Shown: positions 10,382 to 23,246, counted from the stretch's first letter. The stretch: 64,000 nucleotides of DNA from Gloeopeniophorella convolvens (GCA_022496205.1 WTXD01000011.1:1-64000), one strand, 5' to 3'. Notes: generated by a model not told the origin, from the letters alone. Program-made: numbers and translations.

Positions 10382-13300
10382 CTAATCTGTACCGTCTACC
10401 CGCCAAACCTTGATCCCACCTCCCCGATCTCCACTGATGATCCCACATCGGAACGGGGAGTCTATGCACGCCAGCGCTGTGATGGTGTCCTGGTGTGGTC
10501 GAAGCAGATTCTGCTGGTTGTTGCTCAGTAGCATCATTCGTTGTGGGGGCCGGTTCTGTTGGCTGCTGGCTTGCGCTGAATGCAACCAGGTTTCGACGTA
10601 GCTAGTTGTGAAACCACTTGAAGAAGTCGTTGAGCTGTTCCACTACATATCAGATCAACCAGTATCCATCTTCAAAGAAAACGCACCTGTAAATTGGCTT
10701 CTCGTGTTCTAACTCAACTCCGCTCAAGATCGTTGTCCGCTCAACCTTCCCGAGGTCCCACAGCATGAGCTTGCGGTCCTCAGAGCCGCTCACCATGAAG
10801 CCCCTTCCCCCCGTAGAATAACCCTCCGAGTTCAAGGAGGATCCTACAGAACGATGAATGGTGGAGTGGCCCCCAAACTCGTGCCCAACTACAACAGCAC
10901 GAATATCCGGGGAGGGCCCGTTGAGCAGGGGTTCCCGCTTCAGAGGCTCCCCAGAAGGCCGCCAGACCCCTTGGGGACCTATGCCTTGTTGCCTAGCACG
11001 GACTAGTGCGGCGATGGCGCCAGCCGTACTCGGCTCCGTCGGGCCACCGGAGACTTCTTGTGGCTCGTCCAGTGGGGTAGATGTTTTCAACATCGTCCTG
11101 GTACTATAAGTCTCGACTAGCTTCGTCGTTTCTATGTCCCAGACTTCGAGAAGAGTAGCTGGGGTAGTCTCGGGGGATAACCTCGCAACTTCCACAGCCA
11201 CGATTATCCAACGTCCTTTACCACGCGTAGGGTGAATCACGCATTGATAGATCCGCGAAGTGCCATTCGTGGTGGCAGAGGCAGTCTTCCACGTCTTCAA
11301 CGTCAGGCCGAAACGTATGTCCCACAAAGTCAGGATACCAGAAGCCGTTCCAGTGACAATCCATGCACGCTTCCTGTCCAAGCACATGGACGTGATGGGA
11401 CCGTCATGACTTGGGTGTTCCATCGACTGTAAGATGCGCATAGTTCGCAAATCGAGAACGCATATCGCCGAGTGCGTGGTGGCGTACACCAGATTTGATG
11501 CCGATTCTGTGACTCGATGGTCAGACAATCCATGGAAGAGACGCAGCTCGTACCTGTGTCATAATGTGACATGCAAGTAATGTACTCCCCTGGCCGGGCC
11601 AGTCGGTGTTCGCGAACAGTACTCATCTTGGTGTACTTCGGGAGAGCTCCGCTTTGGCTGACATGCACACGCACAACGTGGAGGCTGCCATCTTCGGCGG
11701 CGCTAGCGAAGCAATGTACGCCTTCGAGCATGCAGACCACCTTGACCTTCGCGTGGTGCTGGGTGTACGAGAACCGAGGCTTGCTAGTAACGTTGCGTTC
11801 TAGTCGAACGGTGTCCCAGATCTTTACTGTTTTGTCGTCTGAGGACGAAACGAAAAACATGTGGTCGGGTGATACTGCAAAAGAAGTGACGGCGTCGGCA
11901 TGAGAGCTGAGCTGAGCTATGATAGCAGCCTCGGGCCGCCTGGACGTTCCATCACGGGGTGTGAAGCTTTGTCGTACTGCATTACGCCGTCGCACCGGGC
12001 CCTCATGGACTCTGGGTCCAAAGTCATGCTGGTACTCGCGATTGCTATCGAGATAGAGATGCTCGAGAAGTGTATTGATACCAGCTTCATGACCGTCTGG
12101 GTGACGTGGCAGTGATCAGTCTACTGAACGAAGGGTGAAGAATGTTCTGACCGTATGTCGAAATAGGAGCTAGCGGTGAGGGCCGACGCCAATTTTGGCC
12201 CAAGACTGTTCCTGCAGCAGAAACTGGGGAGGTTCTTCCTGAACGTTCAGGTGACCCCTCTGATCGCATTTTCGAGGTTGCTTCCAAGACTCCAGTTGCG
12301 TTGGCCCTGGATGATCCAATGGCAGGTGCCGCTTTTTGGCTATCCCCGCTTCCGACATGGAAGCGTTGCATCGCGCGATTCAAAGGCGGATTCGGGCCAG
12401 AGAGAACCGAATCCGTGGGACTCCCTGGTCGGTCCAACACTTCTGGTAAGTCATCTAAAGTAGGCCCTGTGGGTTGAGGGGGCTCGAGACAGAGACAGAA
12501 GGCGGTCGATGGGGCTCTCTGAGAGCGGAGGGGAGAGAAGCACCGGAACCATTGAGTGCGGTTAGTCTTCTGCGCAAGTCTTCAAATGGGGCTCCACTCA
12601 GGCCATAGTCAATGCTCGGTGGCCGCGATATGCGAGAGGTATCCGTTAGAGGTGATCTGGGGTTATCAAAGGTGGAGCGCCTCGAGGTTGAAGTTATCCG
12701 TGGCGTGCGAGAGGTCATGTCAGTTGCACGGGTCTTCAAGAAAACCGTTTGCGGGACCACTTTCAGCTTCTGTAGCTCAACAAATGCAGTCGTCTTCAAG
12801 AAATCGGAATCGTCATCGTTCCGTGTGCGTCGTGCATAGCTACAGAAAATCGGCATTGTTTTGAGTAGCAAAGAGACGAGGACAGATCTAACCTTGAGAT
12901 AGCGTTGGCCAGCTTGAGAATGTAGTCACGCATAGACATCAATTTTGCTTCTTCCGTTGATGTCATTCCTAGCTGACGCAGCCTGGCGAGCTGGCTCTCG
13001 TCTCTGCGAGACGGTTAACCCTCAGTAAGCTTATGAGTGGGCACACACTTACTCCTCGGTCTTGTTACGTGCTGTTGTCGTCTTCCTTATGGCAACAACG
13101 CTGTCTTGCGGTGAGTCCAACTTGGCTGCCTTGCGATGACTTCTCCAGAATTGCGTCTTCTCTGCCTTCATCGCCCACTGCACAGCAGCGTCGAAAACTT
13201 GGCGCTCTAGCTAGCAGTGTCCGTTAGCCAATGAAAACTCTGACTAAGTGAAAATAGCAAACAGGTGGCTTCAGCGCGATAAGGAGACTGAGTTCGTCGA

Positions 13301-16191
13301 CATCGCGCACGTCTGAACGGAGAAAATGCCTCAGAGAAGGATACAGGATACCCCAAACATCGCTAGGTGGGAGGTGTTTTGCTGCGGAGGCAATGAACGC
13401 TATCGCTCCTTAGGTGAAATGACGTCAGCTGAGCAATAGTTGATATAATTTATGTTACCTTGTCGTATCCAGACATTTGGGTGGTACAAGAACCCCAGGT
13501 TTGCGCTCATGAGCTCCCATATTCGCATTTTTTGGAAAAGGCCCAGCTCGCAAAGGCTTGTAAGAGCATTCAATACACGAGCAACAACGCTCTCTTCGAC
13601 GTCTGGGGGCGAATTTAGCCTTGAGGCATGATGATGCAGAGACAGCTGACCGGACAGTGCTTGTATCATCAGAGGTAATATATAGTCCTCCAGGCTCCTC
13701 CCGCCCGCACATGCTGCCACATCAACGATGGCATCAAAGAAGGCATACCGGATGAGCCAGTCGCGGTCGTTCAGATATGTGATCATGTGGCTGAGTAAGA
13801 TGTCATTGGTACGTTGTCGCCCAAGGAAGATACACATTGATGAGACGTCGTGCAAGACTGCGCGTTTCACGACGCTCGAGGGGTCAACGAGCAACATCGT
13901 GAGATGATCTTGGATGGAATTCTGTAGGTCTTGTAACGCGGAATCGTACGAGACCTGACAGGTTTGGACTCTATAAACGAGGTGACGAGAGGAGAATGCT
14001 TACTTCGAAATGCGCTTCGTCATATTCAACAGCGTCTGCGGCAACTTTGAACGTCCCATGAGCTTTGAGTGCTTGGCCCATCTCTAAGTACCGCACTGCG
14101 GCATCTGCGAGAAGAATGATGCACTGCGCATACATGCAACGCACAGACACTTCAGGATCATGTACTAGAGGGTGGACGTTCGGTATGATATACTCAGGGA
14201 AGATAGACGCGTTGGCGGGTGTGATGACATTGACAAGTGAAAGCTTGAGAGACGTTAGGCTGCTTTCAAGGCTCGGTGACGAGGCGGCGTACCACTTGTA
14301 ACAGCGTTCTGAGAGCAGCAGAGCGGACCGCTGCCGCATCGTCACGAAGGAGGTCGACGACATATGGCACAAGCCTATCCAGTTTGGACTCATCCGTGAG
14401 ATGCACAGAGAGGGCCAAGAATGCATCTAGAGCCCGCAACTTGCTGGATGGTTGAGAGCAATTCCGAACATTGGCGCACACCAACGCAAGGATGATAAGG
14501 GCAGGCCCATCTACGGTCGGTGAGTTCTGATACCGTGGACGATACACCATCCCCACCTTCCGATGCCGCACGAGACCTCAGCCTCGTGGTTCGTAAAAGC
14601 TTCGAGTCTCTGTTCGGTATATGCAACTCTACTGGAAGAACATCCTGTACGATGTCCAAACCTCAAGAATGCCCCAAAACAAATGCGGGTGACTGACCTG
14701 GAAGGGCCTCCCTGCGGTCTCTACAGGGGCATAGTCAACCCGCACATCCGTGACTGTATCGTTTCCAGACTCCTCAACGAGGTAGGGCTCTATGCTTTCA
14801 TAATCAGCCCATATTTTCTCCAATTTATGATCTGCATCCCTAGGGACCGCAACTTCGGGAATTTTCGCATCTAGGGTAGGCACGGGTGTCATCGAACCAT
14901 CTCTGATGACAGGCGTCGCTGTTGAGGAGCTGGAAGGTGCTGGTGCAAGTATTTCTGGTGGAAATGCCGCCACGGACGGAGCGAACGGCGCTGTTGTAGG
15001 TAATTCATTGATGGACGAAACGTAGGAGTGCAGGAAAGAGTAGAAAACTTCGGGGAAAACTGTGCCACGGACGTTGTGCAAAAGTGTCTCAAACGTTGGC
15101 CTCGCTGAAGGATCAAGGGCTACCATCTCCTTGATAAGATCCTAGGACGTTGAGGAAAAGGTCAAGGGGCGTGTAGAACCACACCAAATCCCAGGACTCA
15201 CACGAACTCCAACGTCGTCAATAGATCCAAGCCAAAGATCGACATTCAACTCTCCTTCGCGATATTTGAAGAGTTGACTAAGTGTGAACAGGGGTGCACC
15301 TTCTCGGAAGAGCTCCGCAATCACGCATCCAGCGCTGAAAATATCCATGGCTTCCGTTACCCGAGCATCCTGGCTTTCCCGATCTATGATTCCCGTAGGG
15401 ATACCACCTTCAGGACGAGCCCCGGAAGCAAAAAAGCGCTCGGGCGCAACGTAGCAGGAACGTCTGCCAGAGGTGTCAAAGTAGAATGCGAAGTCGGATG
15501 GATCGTCAAGTGGGAGGTAGGTCGGTTTATGCGAGGCGAAGTCGGTAAGATAGACCCAATTCCAAGAAGTTACGAGAATGTTCTCTGATTTGACGTCGCC
15601 ATGGGGAATCTTATGAGCCCGGGCATCTCGCAAGGCATTGAGCAGTTGGAACGCTATCCACTTCTTCTCTATCGGACTTAGAAAAGGGCGCGTGCTGACC
15701 AGAATTCAGGGTGTATGTACGAGGTAGAACGGTGCCCTGACACACCTTATGCGGTCGTAGAGATTACTTGCAGTCCACTGGCGAATGAGATACCCTGCCT
15801 TTTCCGAGTCAATGAAAGTTTGGTAGCTGTAGACATTGGGTATTTCAAGGAGAGCTTCCCGTTCCACTAGTCAAGGTCGTTGAATGTCAATACGTACGGA
15901 AGCCTGTGCAGGTTACGCACACTTCAGCCTCCTCTGATACTTCGCCAAACTAAATCCCAGATCCGGCTTTATGTATATCTTGACGACGACTGGCCCATTT
16001 CGATGCCGACAACGGACGGTCTTCAGAAAGCGGGAGGACCCGAGACTTCACCACATTTGAATGAACCCCACGGGGGATCAACACAATGCATACCTCTTCT
16101 CGTAGACAATCTCAGGGCCAAGCTCACTGATGAAGGAGTCTAGTGTTGCAGCTGTTCGTGTAAGGGGGTAACCAGACTGGGTGTTCCCCAT
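10382..16191 (-). CDS. VPS15: VPS15, regulatory kinase subunit of the VPS34 PI3-kinase
   Basis: Scaffold of the class III PI3-kinase complexes in autophagy and endosomal sorting. It starts MGNTQSGYPLT (ATG 16189-16191), with Gly2 fit for N-myristoylation. The kinase domain (about 14.9-16.2 kb) has HGDVKSENILVTSWNWVYL and TDFAS in place of DFG, then SGRRSCYVAPERF, all Vps15 hallmarks. HEAT repeats follow (about 13.0-14.6 kb, for example DPEVSVRCMYAQCIILLADA). A Ser/Pro-rich linker lies at 12.1-12.9 kb. The C-terminal WD40 propeller (about 10.4-12.1 kb) includes FVSSSDDKTVKIWD, MVSGSEDRKLMLWDLG and a final GIKVWRV. Frames switch at many short introns, and I did not fix every junction. All three modules lie in order on one strand, so I read one gene. 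Confidence 0.93.
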
Positions 16192-17348
16192 GGCTGCGTG
16201 ATAGAAGGAGTGTACGCCAGGGGTCGCGGAACGGAATCGGCGTGAACACAAGCCACTGGCAGCCGCAGCAATGGTGACTGTGACAGCAGCTCATTCCCTT
16301 TCAGGGAGGTCCAACGCACGGCGCACGCAGTCGTCACGTCACAGGATCACATTAAACGCGTCACATACTACACCACCGAAAGGCCAAACTGTCCTGAGGT
16401 TGGCCCCGACAATTTTGACCTCGTTGTTCCTGTAGGATGTGCTGCGACAACGGACCTTAAATTTCCGGAGGTGGTATTCGTGTGACAACGCGCCCCGAAG
16501 GCAACACAAACGCCGGACAAATGAAGCGAGTGGCTGAGGATCCGAAGTCCTCGGACCGCAGACAGCATCAGCACCAACCTGGGTTTGCTCTCCAGGTCAA
16601 CCTCAGGACGGTTCGCCACGATAAGCGACAAATGGCCTGGCCGCCATTGAGTTGTCAGCCGCGCAGCCCCATAGGGCCCCGTAGCCGTGAAAGACGACAA
16701 ATCGCCAACCCGGTGCTTGCCGGCGCCGCAACTGCTGAAAAAACCTATAAGTCAACGTTCAACCTTCGTGTCGTCTCTTCACATCCACGTCGACCACCTT
16801 CGACTTCGAGCTTTGATTACCAGTCACCGGTCATGGGTACTATCATCCCAAGTCCCCCTACACACATTCTTCCTATGTATGAGTTGAATAGTTACTTGTA
16901 TATTAGTACCTGAGCCACTAAACAGTTCTGTAATAAAAGCTGAGGTGCTTTCTTCTCCTTGAACAGTGTGCTCCCGGTCCAACTCTGCAATATTCAAAAT
17001 GAGCTGTCTAAAATTAGTCATGAATGCTGTTGGTCCGGCAATTTAACCCGCGCACATCCCCAGGATGGTCTTGAGGACAACCTCAGGATGGGTTCGAGCG
17101 TAGCCGAAGACCTATCAAGTCCTGCCCCACAGGTTGCCGAAGGTTAACCGGCAGAAAGTGCACCACAGTGCACAGGCCCAATGACACCAGATCCCGGGGT
17201 GATTATGCAATAATCCTACGGCTGGCTGACAATTTTAAACTATGGGCTACATTTAGGATGGCCTCCGACTGGTGTTAGCCGAGTCAACCTCAGGCTGCGT
17301 CGCTTTTATGGCGGTGTATGTATTACGATGGCGTCACCACATATGTAA
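16192..17348. other. Intergenic region upstream of VPS15
   Basis: About 1.15 kb lies between the VPS15 start codon and the RING gene stop. It holds no credible coding frame. It contains four copies of a 10-mer (listed separately) and probably the VPS15 promoter. Confidence 0.6.
16393..17294. repeat. Dispersed 10-mer CAACCTCAGG, four copies
   Basis: The exact 10-mer occurs on the plus strand at 16598-16607, 17078-17087 and 17285-17294, and inverted at 16393-16402. Two copies share the longer form GTCAACCTCAGG. The third is flanked by a further direct repeat, CAGGATGG. Four exact copies in 0.9 kb are not expected by chance. They could be regulatory sites or the remains of a small repetitive element; no terminal repeats or target-site duplications are clear. 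Confidence 0.55.
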
Positions 17349-19242
17349 TCACCATGCCTCATCAGCGGACAATGTGTCCGACTCATCCGCGGGCCAGTAC
17401 AGTCCAGATTCACCATTCCCACCTGAACTCGAATACCCGCCATGACCCTGTCCGGATTCTTGGTCGACTTCATCAACCAGTGAGGGGTGTCGATGCCGAC
17501 TGTAGCCAAATAATCGCATTGGTGGTCGAGCGAGGGACCCATCGTCCTCTTCGCTAGAGTGGACCAAACGGATGTCAGAGAAAGCCATGAATACTCGGTG
17601 ATGAAGCTACCTATTCATCGCATCTTCAAACATACCCTCCTCGTCGCTAGGGATCAAATTCTCGGTTAGAGTTGGTGGTATGGTCTTTCGACTGAATGCG
17701 TATTACTCATCGCTATTGCCACTGGGGGAGCAAATGAGACCCAGGCGCATCAGAGGAGAAAGTAGACTCACTCCTCACTGCCACTTACTATCTGTTGACG
17801 AGCCTGCCGAGCGATTGTACGTCGCCGCAGGCCTCGGAACGCGCTGTCGTCGCTGGCGTTCCCGTCTTCGTCGGACGAGACAATTTGTGTACGTCTTCCT
17901 GTGGCATTCCCCTGTCGTCTCGCAGCAGGTGTCGTACCCTCGATGACGGTGTGATTGTCATCGTCAGATGAGACCTCAATCAAATCGCCTGCATGACCTC
18001 CCAGGTCTTCGCCATCATCTATGAAGCTGCCTTCGTAAGAACCGTCTTCAGACCCGACCGTGTCCTCTTGCGGCCAGCCCAATACCTCCTCTATTGCAGG
18101 CAGCATGCCCCATATTGCGGGAATCCCTTGAACTTCATCATGTGACAAGGAAGAACCAGAGTCAGACGCATTGGCATCGTGACCGTCGTAGAAACGACCG
18201 CATTGCGAGCATGCACCACCCCAGATTTCATGCATACAATCAAGACAACGGTACACCTGGTCCTCGGGGTCGAACATGCCAAGTGATTCCAGCGATCCAT
18301 GTAAGGGAGGAGAAGCGTCACGGGCTATCAGAGGAGCGAATATATTTTGCCATGGATCATTGGGTTGTGTGTATGAGTGGGAAGACCCTTCGGATGCTAC
18401 TTCCAGGGTGTCGCTTTCCAGGACTGGTGGGAAGTCTGGGGCAAGCCCGCTCTTAACCACAGCGACTACCATGTCCTTGACGTTCCACGCTTCTATAGGG
18501 CGGTCGCGCACTGCGGCACGACACTGAGGGCACGTCTTCTTCCGAAAGATGCGTCCCCTTTCAGGCTCGTCTGGTCGCTGATCGGCCTTGAACCAGTTGA
18601 CGAGGCAGCTATAACAGGAGACATGACCGCACGGAGAAAGCGCAAACGGTTTATGGAGCAGGTCGAGGCAGATCTGGCAAACCAGAGAAGGAATGAGTGC
18701 CCCAAAGAGTGATTTGTGGTCGCGGAGGGACTGTAAACGGCCGTTATATCAAGACAAATGGAAGTGGAGAGTGAGCTGACCTCGTCATTAAGGTCTGGTG
18801 GCGGCTTCGTTTGCTCGAGTTGAAGCAATTTCCGTGAAGAAAGTTGTTCATTATCACCCTTGAGATGATACAGTTTTGCAATTGGATCAGAGGGACCAAG
18901 GTGGGTAGAGGATGAGGATCCTTGGATAAAAGCGGGTCGAGATGAAGCAGTGGATCCGTGTTGGCTTCCGTCTGGGCTGACAACTGCGGAAAGAGTAGGA
19001 CTCCTTGGAAGTGGTGGTGAGAGGTCGGTTTCACGGGCGTCTGAGATCGTATCAGGGTTGAGAGTGACTGGTAGCCTTTTCTTCTTCCGTCTCCGTTTCT
19101 TGTCCCGCTCTGTGGGTTGGGCTTGGTCTGGCTCCAACCTGGACCTCTTGACGCGTGAGTTAGGCGTATCGGGAGAAGCCGTACGTTTTCTGGTCAGATC
19201 CGCGAGAGGCGGTGTAGTGCATAGTGGAAGGGAGGTCTCCAT
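17349..19242 (-). CDS. RING-finger E3 ubiquitin ligase with acidic SIM-like tail
   Basis: Probable nuclear ubiquitin ligase. It starts METSLPLCTTPP (ATG 19240-19242) and has two basic nuclear-localisation-like runs (VKRSRLE and KKRRRKKKRLP). After an intron come SLRDHKSLFG and a C3HC4 RING: CQICLDLLHKPFALSPCGHV, SCYSCLVNW, TCPQC (about 18540-18695). A second cysteine cluster, CLDCMHEIWGGACSQCGRF, may bind zinc. The tail is acidic and Ser-rich, with three hydrophobic-then-acidic motifs: LIEVSSDDD, QIVSSDEDG and QIVSGSED. Three 3' splices restore a frame ending LSADEAW at 17349. RING and tail recall CHFR-like and SUMO-targeted ligases, but no FHA domain is seen. RING function is secure; SUMO targeting is inference. 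Confidence 0.82.
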
Positions 19243-19538
19243 AGTCCTTGTCAGTACTATGCCACCGAACACGGCTCTGTCCAGCTGGTTCCAAGTTGGT
19301 TCTCGAGCGCGGACGCGTCCAGTCGATTGAAGGCCAGCTGACCAACGCCGGAGCCGCGATCCACGTGACCACACACCACAGACACCAAGCGTTCGAATTT
19401 CCGACTCTTCCATCAACCAGTGACTGACTGACCCTTGGTGTGTCCACAGCGGCCGCCCTACCGCGTCAACGCCTGACTTTCGCGAGACCTGTCGTCCTTT
19501 CTATCGCCCCATCCTCTGGCTTGCTCGAACAGCCCGAA
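19243..19538. promoter_or_regulatory. Divergent promoter region, RING / transporter
   Basis: About 296 bp separates two divergent start codons. No specific element stands out. Confidence 0.4.
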
Positions 19539-21005
19539 ATGTCTGCCCGCGTTTTCGCCCTCATCACTACTGTTGGCGCGCCTTTCGGTTCTCCTTCTAC
19601 CGCTACACCCAACCGGGCCATTCCATTTGACTTCTCTGAGAAGGATGCTATGTCTCGTGCAATGACGGTCGCCCTGAACTCCCCTCGGCCGCGACTTAGA
19701 GTTACTTTCTCGCCAGCAGAAAACGGGCATAGTTTTCTCCCTCCTCCTGCACTTCTATCCCCATCTTCCCGTTACCACATCTACACTAATCCTGCCTTCA
19801 GTTTACTCGGAGACTTGCGCCGCTCCTCCGAACTCCTGCTCCGCTCTATCATCGTGCGTGTCGTGGATTATTCCACGCATCAAGGATTCTGGCTAGCCTT
19901 GTACTTCGTGTTGAACCTCGTGCTTACTCTCTACAACAAAATCTTACTGGTCTCACTCCCATACCCTTACACTCTAACGGCCGTGCACGCTCTTTTTGGA
20001 TGTCTCGGGGGTTCTTGGCTCCGATTTCGGAACGTCTACCGACCAAAAGCTCTCTGGGGCACCGATTATCTCCTGTTAATTGGCTTCAGCTTCCTATACT
20101 CTACCAATATCGCCGTCAGCAATGTATCACTGGACCTTGTCACGGTTCCGGTAGGCTTAGTCTCTGTTGACAAACAATGCACTGATTACATGCGCTCAGT
20201 TTCACCAAATCATCCGTGCTACAACCCCCATATTCACGACAGCACTTTCATGGCATTTTCTTGGTACGCACTTCGATCGCCGTCAGATGGCCGCGATCAT
20301 CGTGGTCATCCTCGGCGTCGGTTTTGCGACGTATGGCGATTATTGTTTCACGTCTTGGGGACTTGCTCTTACGCTTGCCGGCACTATCTTGGCTGCTGTC
20401 AAGACTATGGCAACTCATGCGATCCAAGCCGCCCCTTCTGTTAGGCATAGTGGACCGCTTCGAAGGCGATGCTACTATCCGTACATGTCATTCGGGTTTC
20501 TCGCCTTACCCACAACCTCCCTGCCGCGACTGCGCCGTTATCATTTGCAATTGCACCCACTCGACCTCCTCACACGACTATCCACTCTCGCCTTCCTGCA
20601 ATGTGTCATCTATGCTCACATATCTGGGGAGATGAACTTCGTGCTCAAGTCGTCCACCGCTTGTGGTCAGACTCTATACCTCTGCAGAATGTGGCAGACT
20701 GCGCTCCTCTTCGGCAACGGCATCATTGCTTGTCTGCTAAATATCGTCAGCTTTGAGGCCAATCGACGATCTGGAGCCCTCAGCATGAGTGTTGCAGGTA
20801 AATCGTGATTTAGCTACTGTTCCCGTGGTCTGTTGACAACACGCGATCGGTAGCAAACGTCAAGCAAGCCCTGACTATCCTATGTGCTGTTTGGATGTTC
20901 CGTCTGACTATCACTCCGGTGAATGTAGCCGGTATTGCGCTAACTATACTAGGTGGTGCGTGGTACGCCATACTTGAGTGCCAGTCAAAAAGTAGCCGCG
21001 CGTAG
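19539..21005 (+). CDS. Triose-phosphate/nucleotide-sugar type transporter (DMT superfamily)
   Basis: Multi-pass Golgi or ER transporter of the TPT family; the substrate cannot be read from sequence. The conserved core is clear: GFWLALYFVLNLVLTLYNK, YPYTLTAVHALFGCLGG, STNIAVSNVSLDLVTVP, then after an intron FHQIIRATTPIFTTALS and LHPLDLLTRLSTLAFLQCVI. A last intron (20798-20853) leads to ANVKQALTILCAVWMF and ITPVNVAGIALTILGGAWYA, with a stop at 21003-21005. The start at 19539 is the first ATG; the N-terminal 90 or so residues are variable. Two stretches (about 20430-20540 and 20640-20700) depart from the family consensus although the frame stays open. They may be an insertion or early decay. 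Confidence 0.8.
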
Positions 21006-21338
21006 AACTTAGTGACGGGTTGATTTTGCCACTTTACCATCTTTCTCTTTCTTTTAATCTCGCGTTCTTCCCTTCCAGGACAATGTCGTTGTGCAATTTT
21101 TGAACCATGTCTTCTGTTATTTACATTCGAAACCCCATCGCTTTGTCTTCCATACACGTTCCTCGAACGAACCCCGGACCTATGTGTTCTCTCTCTTTAG
21201 GTGCTACGTGCCATGTCATGCATTGAACTACATTGTCAGGGCATCGTTCAAGCGACACGGGCCAAGGCCATATCCTCTTCGAAGTTTGCCCTGACCTATA
21301 GTGTAGACGAATGAGTGCATAACTTGTCAGCAAACCTA
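21006..21338. other. Intergenic, convergent 3' ends
   Basis: This gap lies between the transporter and M20 hydrolase stops. I see nothing beyond likely 3' untranslated sequence. Confidence 0.5.
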
Positions 21339-23246
21339 TCACCTTGCCTCTGAAAAGAACTTGTCATCTTCAATGACCCTCACGCCAGTCAGCGCGAGTG
21401 CTTTGGAAATTTCCAAGCAGGCCCTGTGTGCTTCGGGAGTTGCTGCCGCGGAGGCGAACGCATGTGTGTGGTTTCCGCCATCAGGCACCGTTGGGATGGC
21501 TACAACGTGGGAAGTGGTGAGACTGAAGTCGCCACACGGTGGGGGTGGCTTACAAAATCCAGGGTGAATGGATGGTAACGCTACTTGTAGTTGAGTATTT
21601 TACCCCAAGGATGGCAAAGGTGTTTACCATATGTAATGTTCCCCTATGAAAAGATGTTCACCGTGAGCACGCACTGCCAATGGTTAATACCAGTCCAGAC
21701 GCTTACAAAATCGGTTGATGCACTTCTTATTCCCCACTCATAATCTATAGGTCCCGTCTTGCTTCGGAAGGCTTGTGCAAATGTATCACCTAGAAGGTCG
21801 ATCATGTGGTTTACGGTCAGTGCTTGGTCGGCAAAACATATAGGCTTCGACAGTGACCTACCTAATGCACTGTTTTGTCGTATGTCGTACATAGGGACAT
21901 CCATGGCCGCCATCGCGACTTTACAACCAGTAGCTAATGCAGATGCCCTGGTGTCGCAATGATGAAGCTCAAAATCCAAAGTGTCAGACGTTGTGGACGA
22001 ACTGGAAGCACGCTCGGACACGCGGCTCAATCACTTGTACCTCCGCAACTGTCGGCGCGCGAACATACCAACTGATTGATATGTACCCTCAACAAGCCAT
22101 CCGTAGTATATGTATGCAGAAAAATGGGATACTAACAGCATCTGTGCATTATCAGGAATGACTTTATGAAATGCATCAGTAGCATACTACGATCCGAGGT
22201 ACGTTGAAGGACTCACCATTTGCGGCCCAGTCTTTGCCTTCGAAGACTCCATGGATTCGATGAGTTGGTTTGACCTGCTGGCGTAATAGTGCTATGTTCG
22301 TATACGCCGCAACAGCCGCATCCAGTGCATTCTGCCCTTGCCATGGGGAGAGGGCCGCATGCGCACTGTGCTATTGAGATGGCAAACACAAAACGAGTGC
22401 AGCGTCTCCACGTACGTGTGGCCTTCATATTCCACCGACAGACGCTGTAATGCGAGCGAGCTGCTCAAGCTTGCACCATGCTCTGGACCAGGGGCGGGGT
22501 GACACCTTTATAAGATAAGGCGAGGTCCGGTCCCTCCGCGACCGCAAAATCCTGGGGTTAGCACGTACATTAAGCATGCGTCCATCTGTTCATATGCGCC
22601 TTTTTTGAGTAAAATGACTTTACCCTGACCCCCTTCCTCGGCTGTGCATCTTAGATACTCGGAGTGCGTATCAGAGGTCTAAAGGATATGTACCTGGGGT
22701 CCCTAGAAGAATGACTCTCCCGGGGATGTCGTGTTTCACTAAAGCCGCTTTAATGGCTAGAGCAACGGCGACTCCTGCTACGGCGATGAGATTATGGCCG
22801 CAGGCGTGGCCAATACCGGGCAGTGCATCCATCTCAGAATTGACTCCAATTGTGCGTCCACCGTTCCCGTGGGAGAAAGTAGCAACCCAAGCGGTATCAA
22901 GGTGATAATTTTTCGTCACATCCCAGCCATGTTTCACCATGAATGCTGTGAGAACATCATGGGCATACCTGTGATGACAATGCATTAAGTCATCATATTT
23001 AACAGCACTCAGTGGCAATTCCACATACTTCTCCTCAAACTTGAGCTCAGGGTGGTCTAAGATCCAACAAGTTCAATGAAATCCTCCTGGCCTGGTTCCG
23101 GCTATGGAAAGAAGCTGCGTACCGTGTATGTCAAGACTAAGGGATCTGAGTTCTTGATCGAGGCTTGATATCTCTGAGGAAATCGATTCGTATATGTCTG
23201 GTCGATAGATATTCAGGGTCTCGTCATATTGATCCACTGTGCACAT
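21339..23246 (-). CDS. M20-family metallo-amidohydrolase (PM20D2-like)
   Basis: Peptidase M20 amidohydrolase, similar in layout to PM20D2/ACY1L2 dipeptidases and aminoacylases. From the ATG at 23244-23246 it reads MCTVDQYDETLNIYRPDIYE, then LDIHDHPELKFEEK. The catalytic half has SEMDALPGIGHACGHN, with metal-binding His/Cys, and AEEGGQGKVILL, with the catalytic Glu pair. The dimerisation domain follows (AHAALSPWQGQNALDAAVAA, then KDWAANVIPDNAQM). The C-terminal metal-site region includes IPTVPDGGNHTHAF. About nine introns of 48-121 nt are inferred, and all joins keep phase. The last exon ends DKFFSEAR with a stop at 21339-21341. The natural substrate is not predictable. No signal peptide is seen, so it is likely cytosolic. 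Confidence 0.88.

Noticed and set aside
14629..16191. Separate protein-kinase gene
   Set aside because: The DFAS motif, myristoylation start and the following HEAT and WD40 modules on the same strand make it the N-terminal part of VPS15.
20167..20808. Transporter as a pseudogene
   Set aside because: The frame stays open, splice sites are intact and both ends match the family, so I kept it as a gene and noted the odd stretches.
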